From: UBA2137 sp963740205
GTDB taxonomy: Bacteria; Pseudomonadota; Alphaproteobacteria; Micavibrionales; Micavibrionaceae
NCBI GenBank assembly: GCA_963740205.1
Contig: CAVUDD010000004.1
Location: forward strand, 190,075-254,074
Direction: 5' to 3'
DNA: 64,000 nt
Below, in pieces: positions 36,045-45,067 of the stretch. Each line of letters starts with the position of its first letter. Position 1 is the stretch's first letter. Under the pieces are notes generated by a model. That model was not told the origin of the DNA. It did no database searches and worked only from the letters and a program-made list of their open reading frames with translations. A program made the translations under genes and the position numbers.

Positions 36045-38162
36045 ATGGAAGTCATTGAAATATATTTTCTGATTGCCTGCTGTGTTGGTATTGCTCTTGG
36101 TTACGGGCAGCTGGCTGGTCGTCGTATTATGGCGCTGAATGCAGGTAACAAAAAGATGCAGGAAATTGCCGAAGCTATTCAAGAGGGTGCAAAAGCCTAT
36201 TTGAACAGACAGTACAAGGCGATTGCTATTGTGGGTATCGTTGTTGCTGGTGGGCTTGGTTATTTGCTTGGTTGGCACGTTGCTGGTGGTTTTGCCATTG
36301 GTGCGGTTCTATCAGGTTTGGCTGGTCAAATTGGTATGCGTGTATCCGTTAAGGCTAACGTTAGAACAACACAGGCTGCCAAGAAAAGTCTTGCGGCGGC
36401 TCTTGATGTTGCATTCAAATCAGGTGCTGTGACAGGTATGCTTGTTGTCGGTCTTGGTCTTGCTGGCGTTGCTGGATACTACTATTACCTTGTAGAACAC
36501 ACAGCCTTTGATCAACGCCAAGTTCTTGAAGGACTTATTGGTCTTGGTTTCGGTGCGTCTCTTATCTCAATTTTTGCACGTCTTGGCGGTGGTATCTTTA
36601 CAAAAGGTGCTGACGTTGGTGCGGATTTGGTTGGTAAGGTTGAAGCTGGTATTCCAGAAGATGACCCAAGAAACCCTGCTGTGATTGCCGATAACGTTGG
36701 TGACAACGTTGGTGATTGTGCTGGTATGGCTGCTGATTTGTTTGAAACATATGCCGTGACAGTTGTTGCGACAATGTTGATTGCATCATCTGTCTTTGCG
36801 GCTGGTCTTGTTACAACAGACATGATGCTCTTGCCACTTGTCATTGGTGCCTTGTGTATCCTTGGCTCAGTTGCGGGAACATTCTTTGTGAAGCTCGGTA
36901 AATCAAAATCAGTTATTGGTGCGCTTTATAAGGGCTTTATCGGTTCTGCCGTTATCTCTTTTGCACTGATTAGTGGCTTTATGTACTACAAGCTTGGATT
37001 TGATACTGAATTGGCACTTGCTGCTGGTGGTGTCATGACAGTCAAAAGTCTTTGGATTTGTTCAATTGTTGGTCTTGTGGTTACAGGTCTTATTGTTTGG
37101 ATTACAGAATACTATACAGGTACAAATTACCGTCCTGTTCGTTCTGTTGCCAAGGCTTCTGAGACTGGTCACGGTACAAACGTCATTCAGGGTCTTGCGA
37201 TTTCGATGGAATCGACTGCCCTTCCAGTGATTGTTATCTGTGGCGGTATCTATGCTGCATTTACCTATGGTGGTCTTTATGGGATTGCGATCTCTGCAAC
37301 GACAATGCTCTCTCTTGCGGGTATGGTTGTGGCACTGGATGCGTTTGGTCCTGTGACAGATAACGCTGGTGGTATTGCCGAGATGGCTGAGTTGCCAGAG
37401 AAGGTTCGCAAAACAACAGATACACTTGATGCTGTTGGAAACACAACCAAGGCTGTGACCAAAGGTTACGCAATTGGTTCTGCTGGTCTTGCGGCTCTTG
37501 TTCTGTTTGCTGCCTACACAGAGGAAATCAAACATTATCTGCCACAATTTGCGGATATCGAGTTCCGTTTGACCGACCCTTATGTTGTGATTGGTTTGTT
37601 TATGGGTGGGTTGTTACCTTACCTGTTCGCAGCCATGTCCATGACAGCGGTTGGTCGTGCAGCGGCAAGTGTTGTGATTGAAGTGCGTCGTCAGTTCAAG
37701 GAAATCAAAGGCATTATGACTGGTAAAGGTAAGCCTGAATATGGTCGTGCTGTTGATCTTTTGACACAGGCTGCCATTAAGGAAATGATATTGCCGTCAC
37801 TTCTTCCTATCGTTGCTCCAATCGTATTATTTGGTGCTGTGTGGGGACTTGCTGGTCTTGAACCTGCGTTCCAAGCACTTGGCGCGATGCTTCTGGGTAC
37901 AATCGTAACAGGTCTATTTGTTGCGATATCCATGACCTCTGGTGGAGGTGCATGGGATAATGCCAAGAAGTTCATTGAGGACGGTAATCACGGTGGTAAA
38001 GGTTCAGACGCTCACCACGCGGCTGTAACTGGTGATACAGTTGGTGATCCTTACAAGGATACAGCAGGCCCAGCTGTGAACCCACTTATCAAGATTGCAA
38101 ACATTGTTGCCATTCTATTGGTTGCCGTTGTTGCCAAATACTTGAACGGTGAATTGTTCTAG
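36045..38162 (+). CDS. hppA: Membrane-bound proton-translocating pyrophosphatase
   Basis: A 705-residue protein with about 16 membrane segments that pumps protons using PPi. DVGADLVGKVEAGIPEDDPR is the substrate loop; DNVGDNVGDCAGMAADLFE and GGAWDNAKKFIEDG plus GDTVGDPYKDTAGPA are the other Asp-rich catalytic motifs. The segment GNTTKAVTKGYAIGSA has Lys at the position that marks the K+-independent class (K+-dependent enzymes have Ala there). Flanked by terminators on both sides, so monocistronic. Confidence 0.96.
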   Translation: MEVIEIYFLIACCVGIALGYGQLAGRRIMALNAGNKKMQEIAEAIQEGAKAYLNRQYKAIAIVGIVVAGGLGYLLGWHVAGGFAIGAVLSGLAGQIGMRVSVKANVRTTQAAKKSLAAALDVAFKSGAVTGMLVVGLGLAGVAGYYYYLVEHTAFDQRQVLEGLIGLGFGASLISIFARLGGGIFTKGADVGADLVGKVEAGIPEDDPRNPAVIADNVGDNVGDCAGMAADLFETYAVTVVATMLIASSVFAAGLVTTDMMLLPLVIGALCILGSVAGTFFVKLGKSKSVIGALYKGFIGSAVISFALISGFMYYKLGFDTELALAAGGVMTVKSLWICSIVGLVVTGLIVWITEYYTGTNYRPVRSVAKASETGHGTNVIQGLAISMESTALPVIVICGGIYAAFTYGGLYGIAISATTMLSLAGMVVALDAFGPVTDNAGGIAEMAELPEKVRKTTDTLDAVGNTTKAVTKGYAIGSAGLAALVLFAAYTEEIKHYLPQFADIEFRLTDPYVVIGLFMGGLLPYLFAAMSMTAVGRAAASVVIEVRRQFKEIKGIMTGKGKPEYGRAVDLLTQAAIKEMILPSLLPIVAPIVLFGAVWGLAGLEPAFQALGAMLLGTIVTGLFVAISMTSGGGAWDNAKKFIEDGNHGGKGSDAHHAAVTGDTVGDPYKDTAGPAVNPLIKIANIVAILLVAVVAKYLNGELF

Positions 38163-38190
38163 GAATTCTCTACTATTCGAATAAATAAAA

Positions 38191-38215
38191 AGCCCTGCAA
38201 TTGCGGGGCTTTTTT
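38191..38215 (+). terminator. Intrinsic terminator of hppA
   Basis: AGCCCTGC (38191-38198) pairs with GCGGGGCT (38203-38210) over an AATT loop, followed by a run of T residues. Confidence 0.85.
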
Positions 38216-38270
38216 ATTGACATAAAATTATTTTCTGCTAGTTTACATAAAAATTATAAAGGAGTTCATT

Positions 38271-38535
38271 ATGAAAAAAGGTTGTTTGGGAATAAATTGT
38301 TAGCTGGGGTAGCTCTTACTTCATGCGCACAAAATGGGGCAGAATCCGATGGGTCAAGCCAAATGCATGAAGTGAATCAAAGAACACCACATATTGAGGC
38401 GGACTACATGATAAGATTTGGTGGGCAAAAATTAAGTATCGTGGAGTTTACGACCTGTAAGTGACCCTGATACTATTTGTGTCGCAAGTTGGCAAACGGA
38501 TTCAATGGAATGCTTTAAAGCACCAAAAGCGAATT
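38271..38535 (+). pseudogene. Small lipoprotein-like gene, multiply frameshifted
   Basis: ATG 38271 follows AAAGGAG but stops after 10 codons. If its run of six A were seven, it would read MKKRLFGNKLLAGVALTSCA, a lipoprotein-like signal with a Cys. A further frame near the end reads DPDTICVASWQTDSMECFKA and stops at 38535 (PKAN). At least two shifts are needed to connect these parts. Either a degraded gene or an indel-rich stretch. No family recognised. Confidence 0.45.
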
Positions 38536-39004
38536 AAAGATCTGTAGCTGAACCACCGCCACCTGGTCTGTTGAAACGACCAAGGTTACCCAGCAATTCT
38601 TGCGCGATGGAAGGGTCATTGCCACCCGTTCTGGTTATGTCGTCGGATAGGGGGATATCCATGCGATCTTGGTCAACTTCCATAATGGTTTGAACAGTTT
38701 CGAATTCCTTATCGTACTTCACGAGAACCACGCGCTCATCAACAACCTCTGGGTCAAAGATACCGACCTTTTTGGTCTTTTGTCCCAGATAAAACCACAC
38801 AGTCTCATCAAATGGAGAGACAGTGGTGGGGGAGCCCAATTTCTTAATTACATCAGAGCGAGTATCCACACCCTCTGTGACCTGCATAATTTGGTGATCC
38901 TGTAGAAAGTTTCCACGGGTCTTCAACACAGGCGAACAGGCAGTTACCGTGGCAACACAGACTGTTGCTAACAGGGCAATGCGTAGGGGTTTGAATGCAG
39001 TCAT
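38534..39004 (-). CDS. bamE: Outer membrane assembly lipoprotein, BamE/SmpA-like
   Basis: About 156 residues from ATG 39004; the frame extends to 39172 but only this start gives a lipoprotein signal (LRIALLATVCVATVTACS, Cys near residue 23). GVDTRSDVIKKLGSPTTVSP and ETVWFYLGQ are the BamE domain. A Gly/Pro-rich C-terminal tail is added. BamE is a subunit of the beta-barrel assembly machine. It is divergent from the cytochrome chaperone gene, as in many alphaproteobacteria. Confidence 0.88.
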   Translation of the reverse strand: MTAFKPLRIALLATVCVATVTACSPVLKTRGNFLQDHQIMQVTEGVDTRSDVIKKLGSPTTVSPFDETVWFYLGQKTKKVGIFDPEVVDERVVLVKYDKEFETVQTIMEVDQDRMDIPLSDDITRTGGNDPSIAQELLGNLGRFNRPGGGGSATDL

Positions 39005-39112
39005 AAGTTTTCTCTCATGTGTATTTATCTTGCGAACCAAAATTCTATCTATTAGATATAGAGCATTCACATATACAAGTAAATTAACGTCAAATAAGTT
39101 TAAGGATTTGTA

Positions 39113-39604
39113 ATGTATCAGTGGTTGAAAGCAAGGCAAAATGTTAAGTCGCAAGCCAAAAGTCTGTATCATCAGGCCGTGACAACATCCCGCACACCAG
39201 AGTTTTATAACGATTTTGGAGTGCCAGATACATTTGATGGCCGCTTTGAAATGTTATGTATTCACGTGACATTGACCATGCGTCATCTTGATAATGACAA
39301 AACAGAACAAGCCTTATTTGATGTGATGTTCCGCGATATGGACAGATCCCTTCGTGAGGCGGGAGTAGGTGATTTGGGCGTCCCCAAGCATATGAAACGT
39401 ATGATGAAGGCATTCAAAGGGCGTTATTTCTATTACGGGCAAGCCTTGGATGATAATGACAAAGAAGAACTAAAGTTAGTCTTGCGGCGTAACGCTTATG
39501 GAACGCTTGATGATGTGAATGCAAAGAAGTTGGATGCCTTGGCAGAGTACATGATGGGCGCGGATAAGGCTGATAATTTGCAGGAGTTGAAATATGCCTC
39601 TTGA
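39113..39604 (+). CDS. Ubiquinol-cytochrome c chaperone family protein
   Basis: A 163-residue protein. YNDFGVPDTFDGRFEMLCIH near residue 35 and LFDVMFRDMDRSLREAGVGD near residue 75 match the CBP3/ubiquinol-cytochrome c chaperone family, involved in cytochrome bc1 assembly. It overlaps the DUF177 gene by 11 bases. Confidence 0.9.
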   Translation: MYQWLKARQNVKSQAKSLYHQAVTTSRTPEFYNDFGVPDTFDGRFEMLCIHVTLTMRHLDNDKTEQALFDVMFRDMDRSLREAGVGDLGVPKHMKRMMKAFKGRYFYYGQALDDNDKEELKLVLRRNAYGTLDDVNAKKLDALAEYMMGADKADNLQELKYAS

Positions 39605-40172
39605 TAAAAATCCATGGGTTTACCTATTTGATACACGTAAGATGAATGAAACCTCGAAGGTTGAGGCAGAAGCCTCAGACGATATTCGAGAAAAACTGGC
39701 AAAACATCTTGATGTTGATGCAGTTGACTCTGTGAAAGCCAAATTTTTATTGTCTCAACCTAAGGGCAGCCATGCTGTAAAAGTAGAGGGCACAGTTAAG
39801 GCAAGATTGAAACAAACCTGTGTTATTACGCTCGAGCCTCTACGTGTGAACATAAAAGAGGATTTTGAGGCTTATTACGCTGATTACTCTCAGGCGACAC
39901 CCTTTGCTAAGGCCAAAAAGAATCTGTATTCAAAATACGGCATGGATGAAATTCCTATTATGGAAGAAGACGAGGAACCAGAGCCTATGAAGGATGGTAA
40001 GATTGATTTGGGTGAGTTGGCAATGCAGTATTTGTCGCTGGCAATCAATCCCTATCCTCATAAAGAGGGGCTTCCAGAAGAGGAAAAGGTTATAACGGTT
40101 GGAAAGTCTGACGATGAGACTTACAAAAATCCATTCGAGGCATTGAGGGATTTGCAAAATAACACGAAATAA
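39594..40172 (+). CDS. DUF177 (YceD-like) family protein
   Basis: A 192-residue protein. The core VEGTVKARLKQTCVITLEPL has the single Cys of the family's usual Cys pair, followed by an acidic linker, then DLGELAMQYLSLAINPYPHK, the hallmark of DUF177. In most bacteria it precedes rpmF, as here; YceD has been linked to 23S rRNA accumulation. Confidence 0.9.
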   Translation: MPLDKNPWVYLFDTRKMNETSKVEAEASDDIREKLAKHLDVDAVDSVKAKFLLSQPKGSHAVKVEGTVKARLKQTCVITLEPLRVNIKEDFEAYYADYSQATPFAKAKKNLYSKYGMDEIPIMEEDEEPEPMKDGKIDLGELAMQYLSLAINPYPHKEGLPEEEKVITVGKSDDETYKNPFEALRDLQNNTK

Positions 40173-40259
40173 ATTGAGGCGTTTTTCCTTGCATCTGTTG
40201 TGATTTTTAGTTATCACTCACCACTTGTTAAGAAAGACACACAAAACAGGATAAAGATT

Positions 40260-40439
40260 ATGGCTGTTCCAAAGAGAAAAACCACCCCATCGCGTCGTAA
40301 CAACCGTCGCGCACATGACAGTTTAACAATTGTGAACTGGGTTGAAGATGCAAATACAGGCGAACCAAAGCGCCGTCACCATATCGACATGAAAACTGGT
40401 ATGTACAAAGGCAAGCAGATTCTCAAGGTTGAGGACTAG
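40260..40439 (+). CDS. rpmF: 50S ribosomal protein L32
   Basis: A 59-residue basic protein starting MAVPKRKTTPSRRNNRR, the normal alphaproteobacterial L32 of the zinc-free type (no Cys). The frame is open upstream but ATG 40260 gives the conserved start. Followed by a strong terminator. Confidence 0.97.
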   Translation: MAVPKRKTTPSRRNNRRAHDSLTIVNWVEDANTGEPKRRHHIDMKTGMYKGKQILKVED

Positions 40440-40465
40440 GTTTTACCGCTGTTTATATTTTTATG

Positions 40466-40506
40466 GGGACAGACCGTAGCAACACGGCTTGTCCCTTTTC
40501 GTTTTT
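40466..40506 (+). terminator. Intrinsic terminator after rpmF
   Basis: GGGACA (40466-40471) pairs with TGTCCC (40490-40495), with an inner CCGT/ACGG stem, followed by TTTTCGTTTTT. Confidence 0.8.
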
Positions 40507-40569
40507 CCCCTTAAAATCACCGAACTTATGCGGTAGTGCATTTCAAACATCCAATCCAAAGGATATTCC

Positions 40570-41625
40570 TTGTCTCAAACAGTAACACTGGCAATCGATG
40601 CAATGGGCGGCGATCTTGGAATCGAAGCAACTATTCCAGGCTGTGCCTTAGCTTTGGAAAAAGACTCCGCATTACGCTTTATGATTTTCGGAGACGAAAA
40701 GAAAATTCGTCCTTTGATAAGTTCGTACCCCGAGCTTAAAAAAGTATCGGAAGTTATCCATACAGATAAGGCCATTAAAAGTGACGAGCGTGCAGTTGTT
40801 GCACTTCGTACTGGGCGGGAGTCCAGCATGCGTTTAGCGATTAATGCTGTTTCTGAGCATAAGGCAGATTGTGTAATTTCTTCTGGAAACACTGGCGCAT
40901 TAATGGCAACAGCAAAAATGGTTCTTAAGACTCTGCCTGAAATTAGACGCCCAGCCATCGCAAGTGTTCTTCCAAGCAAGACTGGCCAGACGATTATGCT
41001 GGATTTGGGTGCTAATCTATTCTGCGATTCGGAAGTCCTTGTTCAATTTGCATTGCTTGGAGCTGTGTATGCCAAGGTCGTAAAATCAATTTCTAATCCG
41101 ACAATCGGACTTTTAAATGTTGGCTCCGAAGATATGAAGGGTCACGAAGAATTACGCGCCGCACATGCTGTTTTGTCACGTGTGAAGTTTCCTGGAAAAT
41201 ACATAGGTTTTGTTGAGGGTAATGATATTGCTGGAGGCAAGGTAGATGTTGTTGTGACTGACGGCTTTACAGGCAACATCGCGCTTAAAACATTTGAAGG
41301 TGTTGGAAAGCTTACAGAGTTTTACCTAAAATCTGCGTTCAAATCATCACCCTTGGCAATGCTTGGTGGGTTATTGGCAATGCCAGCCATGAAAAAACTT
41401 AAAAAACAGGTTGATCCGCGCCAGCATAATGGAGGCATGTTCCTTGGTCTTGATGGTGTCTGTGTCAAAAGTCACGGTGGCTCCGACGCTATTGGTTTTG
41501 CCAGTGCCTTAAGGGTGGCCTCAAATCTTATCCGTAATGACTTTAATAAGCGTGTCGCCGTTGAGCTTGACCATCTTATGAGTCAGGAATCTTTCTTTAC
41601 ATCTGAATTGGAGCAAGAGGTATGA
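40570..41625 (+). CDS. plsX: Phosphate acyltransferase PlsX
   Basis: A 351-residue enzyme that makes acyl-phosphate from acyl-ACP for phospholipid synthesis. The conserved N-terminus VTLAIDAMGGDLGIEATIPG forces the TTG start at 40570, which is preceded by AAAGGA at good spacing; the next ATG (40603) would cut the motif. SSGNTGALMATAKM and GFTGNIALKTFEG are typical. It overlaps fabH by 4 bases. Confidence 0.95.
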   Translation: MSQTVTLAIDAMGGDLGIEATIPGCALALEKDSALRFMIFGDEKKIRPLISSYPELKKVSEVIHTDKAIKSDERAVVALRTGRESSMRLAINAVSEHKADCVISSGNTGALMATAKMVLKTLPEIRRPAIASVLPSKTGQTIMLDLGANLFCDSEVLVQFALLGAVYAKVVKSISNPTIGLLNVGSEDMKGHEELRAAHAVLSRVKFPGKYIGFVEGNDIAGGKVDVVVTDGFTGNIALKTFEGVGKLTEFYLKSAFKSSPLAMLGGLLAMPAMKKLKKQVDPRQHNGGMFLGLDGVCVKSHGGSDAIGFASALRVASNLIRNDFNKRVAVELDHLMSQESFFTSELEQEV

Positions 41626-42599
41626 GCCAAATCCGCTCGGTGATTGCGGGAACGGGAAGTTTCCTGCCGCATAACGTTGTCACGAACAAAGACCTTGAGA
41701 AAAAGGTCGATACAAATGATGAATGGATTGTGCAACGCACAGGCATTACACAGCGCCACATTGCGGGCGATGATGAATCAACAGTGACTATGGCAACGCA
41801 AGCCGCGCGTAATGCCTTGAAGGCTGCGGAATATCTACCATCTGACATTGATGGAATTATTGTTGCTACAACGACCCCTGATAACACGTTTCCATCTGTT
41901 GCCGTACAGGTTCAAGCAGCACTTGAAGTGCCTCCTGGCGCGGCCTTTGATATTCAGGCGGTGTGTACAGGGTTTGTTTATGCCCTAAGTGTTGCGGATT
42001 CCATGATACGTTCTGGTTCTTGTAAAAGAATGTTGGTGATTGGTGCCGAAACCATGTCGCGGATTCTGGATTGGAATGACCGCACAACATGTGTTTTGTT
42101 CGGTGATGGTGCGGGAGCTATCGTTCTTGAGGCATCAGAGGGTAAGGGCGAGGTTAACGACCAAGGTTTACTCTCATCGCATCTCTATAGTGATGGACGC
42201 CTAAAAGATTTGCTTTATACGGATGGTGGTCCGGGAACGACTGGTAAAAGTGGTGCAATCAGAATGCAGGGTAGGGACGTATTTAAACATGCTGTGTCTC
42301 TTATGCATGATATTGTTGGTGAGGTGCTTGAGCACAATGGTCTTAAGGACACTGATATTGATTGGCTTGTTCCACATCAGGCAAATATTCGTATTATCGG
42401 TGCAACCGCAGACAAATTGAACATGTCGATGGATAAAGTTGTTGTGACAGTAGATAAACACGGCAATACATCGGCCGCCTCAATTCCTCTGGCTCTTGAT
42501 CATGCCGTGCGTAATGGCTCTATAAAACGTGGTGATTTATTGCTGTTTGAAGCCTTAGGTGGTGGTTTGACCTGGGGCGCGGCACTTATGCGCTATTAG
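41622..42599 (+). CDS. fabH: 3-oxoacyl-ACP synthase III
   Basis: A 325-residue condensing enzyme starting fatty-acid synthesis from acetyl-CoA and malonyl-ACP. Catalytic triad: Cys in DIQAVCTGFVYAL, His in VPHQANIRII, Asn in HGNTSAASIPLAL. Also GTGSFLPHNVVTN near the N-terminus. Coupled with plsX in the usual order. Confidence 0.97.
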   Translation: MSQIRSVIAGTGSFLPHNVVTNKDLEKKVDTNDEWIVQRTGITQRHIAGDDESTVTMATQAARNALKAAEYLPSDIDGIIVATTTPDNTFPSVAVQVQAALEVPPGAAFDIQAVCTGFVYALSVADSMIRSGSCKRMLVIGAETMSRILDWNDRTTCVLFGDGAGAIVLEASEGKGEVNDQGLLSSHLYSDGRLKDLLYTDGGPGTTGKSGAIRMQGRDVFKHAVSLMHDIVGEVLEHNGLKDTDIDWLVPHQANIRIIGATADKLNMSMDKVVVTVDKHGNTSAASIPLALDHAVRNGSIKRGDLLLFEALGGGLTWGAALMRY

Positions 42600-43286
42600 G
42601 GTGTGGCGCCTGCAGTAGGACTTGCAGCGGCAGCAACTGGCGCCACTTCTTCTATTGGCGCCCCCGTTGTAACTTCAGGTGACTGAGCGTCTTCCGTAAC
42701 TCCTTGACCATAATGAATTGCTGGATTTTCAGTGTCAGTGAATAATGGCACAACAGCATCTGGTAATTGCGTGTTTTCATCAATCGCAGTAAAGGTCGCG
42801 TTACTTTCATCACCACTATAGTGAAGATAGCCCACAACTTCTCCTTGTGCATTTTCCATGAGGACATGCGTTCCTGCCATTTCACCATCTTCCATACGAA
42901 CGGTTCTAAAGCTACCGCCTGTGGCTGAGTGACGGTTCAAATGGTCACCAGCACTAAGGTTTTGATCTTGTTCCACTGCAGGCGGGTTCTGTGTGCCTGC
43001 ATCAACTTCGGGTAGAACGTCTCCGTCATCATTTGATGCTGACGCGTAACCACTAAAGGCTTCATCAAAAGACTGTCCACGAACGAGTTTCAACTGGACG
43101 TGCTGTGACAACAGGCTGAACGGCAGCAAGTTCTATATGTGTGGGTGTCCCTTCTTCGGGAGGTCTAGCAGGCTCATCCATCGAGCGAGTAGGGGCGTTG
43201 GGGTCAATATCGCGGTAATCCATAACCATATGATTATATTCGCCATTATGTGTAGCAGCGAGTGTGTACATTAAAGCTAAACTCAT
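42596..43286 (-). pseudogene. Hypothetical acidic protein, frameshifted
   Basis: Two frames (43065-43286 and 42596-43129) join near 43,085-43,100 to give about 229 residues: DYRDIDPNAPTRSMDEPARP first, later SFDEAFSGYASASNDDGDVL, and an Ala/Pro-rich tail. Low complexity, acidic, with no signal peptide evident. Convergent with fabH, overlapping by 4 bases. No family recognised. One net base of shift; cause undetermined. Confidence 0.55.
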
Positions 43287-43401
43287 AATATCCTCTATCC
43301 CATTAAAATTCCTCTTTACTATAATATGTAAACTTTAATATTGAGTTAATAAGACATAAGAATTTGCTGTAACTATTCTGGGAAGAAAATCGCCTAACTC
43401 A

Positions 43402-43430
43402 TTGACGAAAATGTGGTTTCGCACTAATAT
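43402..43430 (+). promoter_or_regulatory. Sigma-70-like promoter for ihfA
   Basis: TTGACG (43402-43407), 17-base spacer, TAATAT (43425-43430), 38 bases upstream of the ihfA start codon. Confidence 0.55.
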
Positions 43431-43468
43431 TAAAGTATATCTAATTGAGCAACACGAGGTTTCAAGCA

Positions 43469-43759
43469 ATGAGCGAACGTACAATCACACGTGCAGATCT
43501 GGCAGATGCGCTATATCACGAGCTGGGTTTATCCCGTAATGAATCAGCCGAACTGGTCGATGATGTGTTTGAAGAGGTTTCAGACGCCTTGATTAAGGGC
43601 GACAACGTTAAAATTTCATCTTTCGGAAGTTTCACGCTTCGTGAAAAGAAGGAAAGAATAGGGCGTAACCCGAAAACAGGTGTCGAGGTGCCAATTTCAC
43701 CACGTACTGTTCTTGTGTTCCGTGCCTCGCATATTCTAAAGGAAAGAATGAACCCATAG
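43469..43759 (+). CDS. ihfA: Integration host factor subunit alpha
   Basis: A 96-residue DNA-bending protein from ATG 43469 (a TTG at 43445 is unlikely). TITRADLADALYHELGLSRN at the N-terminus, VKISSFGSFTLREKKERIGR and NPKTGVEVPI place it in IhfA. It precedes the MerR gene in the standard alphaproteobacterial order. Confidence 0.95.
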   Translation: MSERTITRADLADALYHELGLSRNESAELVDDVFEEVSDALIKGDNVKISSFGSFTLREKKERIGRNPKTGVEVPISPRTVLVFRASHILKERMNP

Positions 43760-43773
43760 GGGTTTAGACGCGC

Positions 43774-44250
43774 ATGTATTCAAGCCAAAGCGAAAACACT
43801 AACGAGGATAACAAGAAGTCACGCAAGGCCGATGGCGCTTTCCGTACGATTAGTGAGGTCGCCGACGAGCTTGAGGTGCAACAACATGTTCTGCGTTTCT
43901 GGGAAACAAAATTCTCTCAAGTTAAGCCTCTCAAGCGTGGTGGTGGTCGTCGTTATTACCGTCCAGAGGATGTTGATGTTCTTAAGAAAATTCATCACTT
44001 GCTGTATTCCGACGGTTACACAATTCGCGGGGCGCAAAACCTTGTTAAGGGGTTGAGCAAGAATCAGGTGGCAAGTCTTAAGCTTAAACAACCTGTTCCC
44101 GAGCAATCCAATGACTCTGCTGTGGGTATGCCAGAAAACAAAGTCGCGCAAGCCCATGATCAAGCATTGCAGGCGCAAAGCGATAAGAATAAACAGGCTG
44201 TTATTGCCATGATTGACGAGCTAAAGACACTTCGCGATATGCTGAAGTAA
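43774..44250 (+). CDS. MerR-family transcriptional regulator
   Basis: A 158-residue protein with a MerR winged helix: FRTISEVADELEVQQHVLRF, WETKFSQVKPLKRGGGRRYY, RPEDVDVLKKIHHLLYSDGY. The C-terminus is a Gln-rich linker plus a coiled coil (AVIAMIDELKTLRDML). This is the conserved MerR gene downstream of ihfA in alphaproteobacteria; its targets are unknown. Confidence 0.93.
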   Translation: MYSSQSENTNEDNKKSRKADGAFRTISEVADELEVQQHVLRFWETKFSQVKPLKRGGGRRYYRPEDVDVLKKIHHLLYSDGYTIRGAQNLVKGLSKNQVASLKLKQPVPEQSNDSAVGMPENKVAQAHDQALQAQSDKNKQAVIAMIDELKTLRDMLK

Positions 44251-44298
44251 TCTTCTGTTTGATTTCTATTCATCTTTTCATTACAAAACTATACATGT

Positions 44299-44376
44299 CG
44301 GAGTGTGGCGCAGTCTGGTTAGCGCACTAAGCTGGGGGCTTAGGGGTCGGAGGTTCGAGTCCTCTCACTCCGACCA
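44299..44376 (+). tRNA. tRNA-Pro (GGG)
   Basis: A complete 78-base cloverleaf with encoded CCA. Acceptor CGGAGTG pairs with CACTCCG; anticodon stem CTAAG/CTTAG closes the loop CTGGGGG, giving anticodon GGG; T arm GGAGGTTCGAGTCCTC region is intact. Its place after the MerR gene is the usual alphaproteobacterial one. Confidence 0.95.
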
Positions 44377-44393
44377 TTTTTAGAGATTCAATT

Positions 44394-44705
44394 ATGCCGT
44401 TCCTGATTTACACTACATTTTCTGACAAAACTGAGGCCGAGAAGATTGCCTCTGCTTTGCTTGAGAAGAAGCTGATTGCCTGTGCCAATATCTTTGCGCC
44501 TCATACCTCGATATATAAATGGGAGGGGAAGGTGCAAAGCGAAACCGAAATTGCTGCCATTCTTAAAACCGAGCAGAAGCATTTTGACGAGATAGAGCGT
44601 GTTATCAAATCAATGCATTCCTATGACACGCCAGCCATTATTGGATGGAGTGCTGATAAAACGGCGCCTGACTTTGCCAAATGGATTGAAAGCGAAGTTC
44701 AGTAA
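44394..44705 (+). CDS. cutA: Divalent cation tolerance protein CutA
   Basis: A 103-residue trimeric CutA1 fold: TTFSDKTEAEKIASALLEKK, CANIFAPHTSIYKWEGKVQ and IKSMHSYDTPAIIGWSAD. It begins 18 bases after the tRNA. Linked to copper tolerance in E. coli, though the role is disputed. Confidence 0.93.
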   Translation: MPFLIYTTFSDKTEAEKIASALLEKKLIACANIFAPHTSIYKWEGKVQSETEIAAILKTEQKHFDEIERVIKSMHSYDTPAIIGWSADKTAPDFAKWIESEVQ

Positions 44706-44712
44706 CATTGTC

Positions 44713-44748
44713 ATAGCCCGAATTCATATAAATGAATTCTAGGGCTAT
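44713..44748. repeat. Palindrome 1 of intergenic cluster
   Basis: ATAGCCCGAATTCAT (44713-44727) pairs with ATGAATTC-TA-GGGCTAT (44732-44748), a 15-pair stem with a 2-base bulge and ATAA loop. No T run follows, so it is not a standard terminator. It lies just after cutA. Confidence 0.7.
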
Positions 44749-44754
44749 CCATGG

Positions 44755-44790
44755 ATTCCCTTAGAATTTGGTATAACAAATTCAGGGAAT
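44755..44790. repeat. Palindrome 2 of intergenic cluster
   Basis: ATTCCCT-TA-GAATTTG (44755-44770) pairs with CAAATTCAGGGAAT (44777-44790), 14 pairs with a 2-base bulge and a 6-base loop. The flanks GGATTCCC and GGGAATGAC recall the dispersed GTCATTCCC/GGGAATCC palindromes of many proteobacteria. Confidence 0.65.
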
Positions 44791-44824
44791 GACACGAGAG
44801 TTGTTTTAATTAAGTTTCCCTGCT

Positions 44825-44895
44825 GTCATTGCGAGTAGAACGAAGCAATCCATTAGTATAGATTGCCGCAGTCGCTAATGACCCTTCGCAATGAC
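44825..44895. repeat. Palindrome 3, GTCATTGCGA-type dispersed element
   Basis: Termini GTCATTGCGA (44825-44834) and TCGCAATGAC (44886-44895) are perfect inverted repeats; inside, GAAGCAATC and GATTGCCGC continue the symmetry. This is the widespread GTCATTGCGAG...GAAGCAATC palindromic/MITE-like repeat seen in many bacterial genomes. One copy in this window. Confidence 0.7.
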
Positions 44896-45005
44896 GAAAA
44901 GTAAAACCCATTTATAGTGATGGAATTTAATGGGGTAAAATAATACCGTAGGTTAATCTTATTGTTTTTAAACGAAAAAATATAATTCACCTCTTGTTTT
45001 TTTGA

Positions 45006-45035
45006 TTGACAGGGAGGGGTGTAATGCGCGATAAC
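45006..45035 (+). promoter_or_regulatory. Promoter of rplM-rpsI
   Basis: TTGACA (45006-45011), 18-base spacer, GATAAC (45030-45035), then a short leader and AAGGAA just before ATG 45068. Confidence 0.6.
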
Positions 45036-45067
45036 ACGCCCACTTACTTTAATTAAGGAATAAAAAT

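Noticed and set aside
36512..37975. Several minus-strand frames inside hppA
   Set aside because: Shadows of the Gly/Ala/Val-rich pump; low-complexity translations.
44713..44748. Terminator of cutA
   Set aside because: A strong hairpin but followed by CCATGGATT rather than T residues; listed as a palindromic repeat.
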